Source: Bacteroidetes bacterium UBA7688 (GTDB lineage: Bacteria; Bacteroidota; Bacteroidia; Chitinophagales; Chitinophagaceae). From it: 5,565 nt of DNA. The notes below the pieces were generated by a model. The model saw only the letters and a program-made list of their open reading frames with translations. It did no database searches and was not told the DNA's origin. Position numbers and translations under genes: made by a program. This document shows positions 3,434 through 5,565 of the stretch, piece after piece; the stretch's first letter is position 1; each line of letters starts with the position of its first letter. The DNA lies in contig DLGS01000173.1 in the NCBI GenBank assembly GCA_002482815.1, forward strand, positions 1-5,565. Reading direction: 5' to 3'.

Positions 3434-5565
3434 ATGACGAGTAACTCAATAGAAAAACCCTCAGTAAACAATCCTGATAAAAATTATGTAGTCGGGATAG
3501 GAGCTTCTGCCGGCGGATTGGAAGCAATCAATGAATTGTTTGACAACATGCCGGAAGGAACCGGATTTTCTTTTGTAGTTGTTCAGCATTTATCACCGGA
3601 TCACAAAAGCCTGATGGCGGAATTACTGTCAAAGCATACCGCAATGATGGTATTTGAGGCTAAAGACAAAATGGAAGTAAAACCCAACTCCATTTATCTT
3701 ATTCCACCGGGAAAAATTATCACTTTACAAAACAGAACGCTATCTGTTGTTGAAAAAATACGGGATCATCTACCTAATACTGCCATTGATATTTTTCTCG
3801 AATCTTTAGCGAATGAGAGTGCAGAAAAAGCAATTGCGATTATTTTATCGGGAACAGGTTCTGATGGCTCAAAAGGCATTCAGGCCATTAAAAATAATGG
3901 CGGAACCGTCGTGGTCCAGGATCCGGCAACAGCGCAATTTGATGGCATGCCAAACAGCGCCATTGCCACAGGATGCAGCGATATGATTCTTGCACCGGAA
4001 ATGATTCCGGAAGAATTGCTGGAATTCGTGGAAGAAGCCCCCCTATTGCGGTCTCTCACCGCGATGAACAATCAGGAAGAAGCAACCCGTCTGGATATTC
4101 TTGAATTGGTTTATAAAGTTACCGGCCATGATTTCACCCAATATAAACGGCCAACAATCAACAGGAGATTGGCAAAAAGGATGTTGGAGCAAGGTATTAA
4201 ATCATTAGCTGAATACTATAAATACCTTTCCAGCAATCACGCAGAAACCAGAAAATTATGTAAAGAATTCCTATTGCACGTCACCAAATTTTTCAGAGAT
4301 GAAGAATCATTTACCTTGCTAAAAAACAACGTTATCCCGGCGATCCTTTCTAAAAAAGCAAGCGGTGAAACTGTTAAAACATGGACTATAGCATGCAGCA
4401 CCGGCGAAGAAGTCTATTCTTTAGCAATGCTGTTTGACGAATGCCTTGAACAACAGAAAGAACAGGATCTTGATGTCAAAATATTTGCAACCGACATTAG
4501 CCAGGAAGTCATTGATATCGCATCGCGGGGGCTCTATACCGATGCTCAGGTAAAAAACATTTCGCCGACAAGGTTAAAAAAATATTTCATTAAAGAAGCA
4601 GGTGGCTACCGGATAATACCTCTAATCAGAAAAATGGTTGTCTTTGCCCGACACGATATTTGTAAAGATCCTCCATTCAGCAAAATTGATCTACTGAGTT
4701 GCCGCAACATGCTGATTTACATGAATCCGCAATTGCAAAAAGTTGTGTTACAAAAAGTTCATTTTTCAATTCTCGATGGCGGATACATCTTTCTTGGAGC
4801 CAGCGAGAATATTGGCGTTTTAAAAGATGTTGTAAGCGAAGTTGACCGGAAATGGAAAATCTATAAATGTGTGAGTAAAGACCGCATTTCTGATTTCGAA
4901 AATCCAATAAACCTGGAAGACCGGACAATTCATAATCCGCTGTTACAGCAGGCGAAATCTAAAAACGCGCTGAATAACCTGAATGAAATTTTCAAGGAAA
5001 CATTAATAGAGGAATATGATTATGCCGGCATTCTGATAGACAAGGATTTCGAGGTAAAACAAGCTATTGGGAACTTCAAGAAATTTTTAAATTTCCCGGA
5101 AGGTGCATTTAATTTCAATCTGTTGAAAATGGTTTCAGCAGACTTGTCTGTTGCTCTTAACAGCGGAATCAGAAAGGCAATTAAAGATAACAATCGGGTC
5201 GTACAGAAGAATATCCAGATTATACAAAACAAACAGGAGCGAAGGATAACTATAATTATCAAACCGTTCCTGATACAAAAAGTTTATCTGCAACCCTTTC
5301 TCTTTATTATACTCAAAGAAGAAGAATTAATACCAAGGAAAGCACTGAACGAAACGAATGCGAAGGAAATGTATCCATCCGTTCTGGTGGAAGAAATAGA
5401 ACGGGAATTAAGGGATACAAAAGAAAACCTGCAGGCATTGATTGAAGAAGTAGAATCAGCTAATGAAGAACTACAATCCAGTAACGAAGAGATTGTTTCT
5501 TCAAATGAAGAATTGCAAAGTACAAATGAAGAGCTGCAATCCTTAAACGAAGAGCTGCATACGGT
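3434..5565 (+). CDS. CheB-CheR fusion with PAS-like region and coiled coil; probable hybrid sensor histidine kinase, 3' end outside window
   Basis: An uninterrupted frame of 710 codons runs off the window end. Residues about 18-200 form a CheB-type methylesterase domain with its catalytic triad: Ser25 in GIGASAGG, His52 in VVVQHL, Asp144 in GTGSDG. Residues about 215-479 form a CheR methyltransferase, with HVTKFFRDEESF (282-293), the SAM-binding ACSTGEEVYSLAM (320-332), FATDIS (351-356) and DLLSCRNMLIYMN (from 419). Next come a PAS-like stretch (about 505-640, including YDYAGILIDKDFEVKQAIGNF) and a long acidic coiled coil (from about 650) of NEELQSx heptads. In known CheB/CheR fusions this coil leads to PAS and histidine-kinase domains, which are expected downstream but not seen. 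There is no N-terminal receiver domain, so it is not controlled like classical CheB. The start is firm: an in-frame TAA (3431-3433) directly precedes the ATG, and the next Met comes after the Ser25 motif. Confidence 0.93.
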   Translation, partial: MTSNSIEKPSVNNPDKNYVVGIGASAGGLEAINELFDNMPEGTGFSFVVVQHLSPDHKSLMAELLSKHTAMMVFEAKDKMEVKPNSIYLIPPGKIITLQNRTLSVVEKIRDHLPNTAIDIFLESLANESAEKAIAIILSGTGSDGSKGIQAIKNNGGTVVVQDPATAQFDGMPNSAIATGCSDMILAPEMIPEELLEFVEEAPLLRSLTAMNNQEEATRLDILELVYKVTGHDFTQYKRPTINRRLAKRMLEQGIKSLAEYYKYLSSNHAETRKLCKEFLLHVTKFFRDEESFTLLKNNVIPAILSKKASGETVKTWTIACSTGEEVYSLAMLFDECLEQQKEQDLDVKIFATDISQEVIDIASRGLYTDAQVKNISPTRLKKYFIKEAGGYRIIPLIRKMVVFARHDICKDPPFSKIDLLSCRNMLIYMNPQLQKVVLQKVHFSILDGGYIFLGASENIGVLKDVVSEVDRKWKIYKCVSKDRISDFENPINLEDRTIHNPLLQQAKSKNALNNLNEIFKETLIEEYDYAGILIDKDFEVKQAIGNFKKFLNFPEGAFNFNLLKMVSADLSVALNSGIRKAIKDNNRVVQKNIQIIQNKQERRITIIIKPFLIQKVYLQPFLFIILKEEELIPRKALNETNAKEMYPSVLVEEIERELRDTKENLQALIEEVESANEELQSSNEEIVSSNEELQSTNEELQSLNEELHT
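5462..5565 (+). repeat. 21-bp tandem coding repeat encoding NEELQSx heptads
   Basis: Five consecutive 21-base units start at 5462, 5483, 5504, 5525 and 5546 (the last cut by the window end). They encode NEELQSS, NEEIVSS, NEELQST, NEELQSL and NEELHT. Leu/Ile falls at a fixed heptad position, as in a parallel coiled coil. Synonymous differences (AAT/AAC, GAA/GAG, CTA/TTG/CTG) show the repeat is held by protein selection, not recent duplication. Confidence 0.85.

Noticed and set aside
4677..5262. Two minus-strand frames (4677-4928 and 5020-5262) under the CheB/CheR fusion
   Set aside because: They are antisense to conserved CheR and PAS-like coding sequence and show no start context or domain. 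The hydrophobic look of the second comes from antisense reading of Lys/Asn/Glu-rich codons.

Overview
The window reads as chromosomal DNA from a member of the Bacteroidota. The signs are A+T-rich intergenic DNA, A-rich leaders without clear Shine-Dalgarno sites, CACCTTTG elements close to the TAnnTTTG -7 box of that phylum, a small lipoprotein of a type common there, and a CheB/CheR-type sensor gene in a setting with no flagellar or chemotaxis genes visible. I cannot resolve genus or order from sequence alone; Sphingobacteriales or a relative is a reasonable guess. All recognised genes lie on the + strand.

Layout. (1) Positions 1-2090 hold a two-gene respiratory unit: the 3' part of a type II NADH dehydrogenase gene, then a lipoprotein of the PQQ-dependent glucose/sorbosone dehydrogenase family. 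The two overlap by ATGA, and the unit ends at a strong intrinsic terminator (2114-2144). (2) Positions 2145-2885 hold two very small genes with their own upstream regions: a 57-residue lipoprotein with a C-terminal membrane segment (2235-2408) and a 61-residue XRE-type DNA-binding protein (2515-2700). A bulged intrinsic terminator follows (2788-2837). The two upstream regions share a 14-of-15 sequence match and an identical CACCTTTG octamer at almost the same spacing, which suggests common control. (3) Positions 2886-3317 encode an unrecognised exported protein of 143 residues, with a 16-bp palindrome just upstream. (4) From 3434 to the window end, and running beyond it, is a large CheB-CheR fusion followed by a PAS-like region and a heptad-repeat coiled coil, the usual front end of a hybrid CheB/CheR sensor histidine kinase.

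How the genes work together: only the first pair looks like a functional unit. Both are dehydrogenases, one delivering electrons from NADH to quinone at the inner membrane and the other probably oxidising a sugar outside the cytoplasm. The remaining genes look like separate transcription units with regulatory or envelope roles. I see no mobile element, CRISPR array, tRNA, rRNA or clear new multi-gene system. The most unusual items are the paired upstream modules of the two small genes and the fusion sensor.
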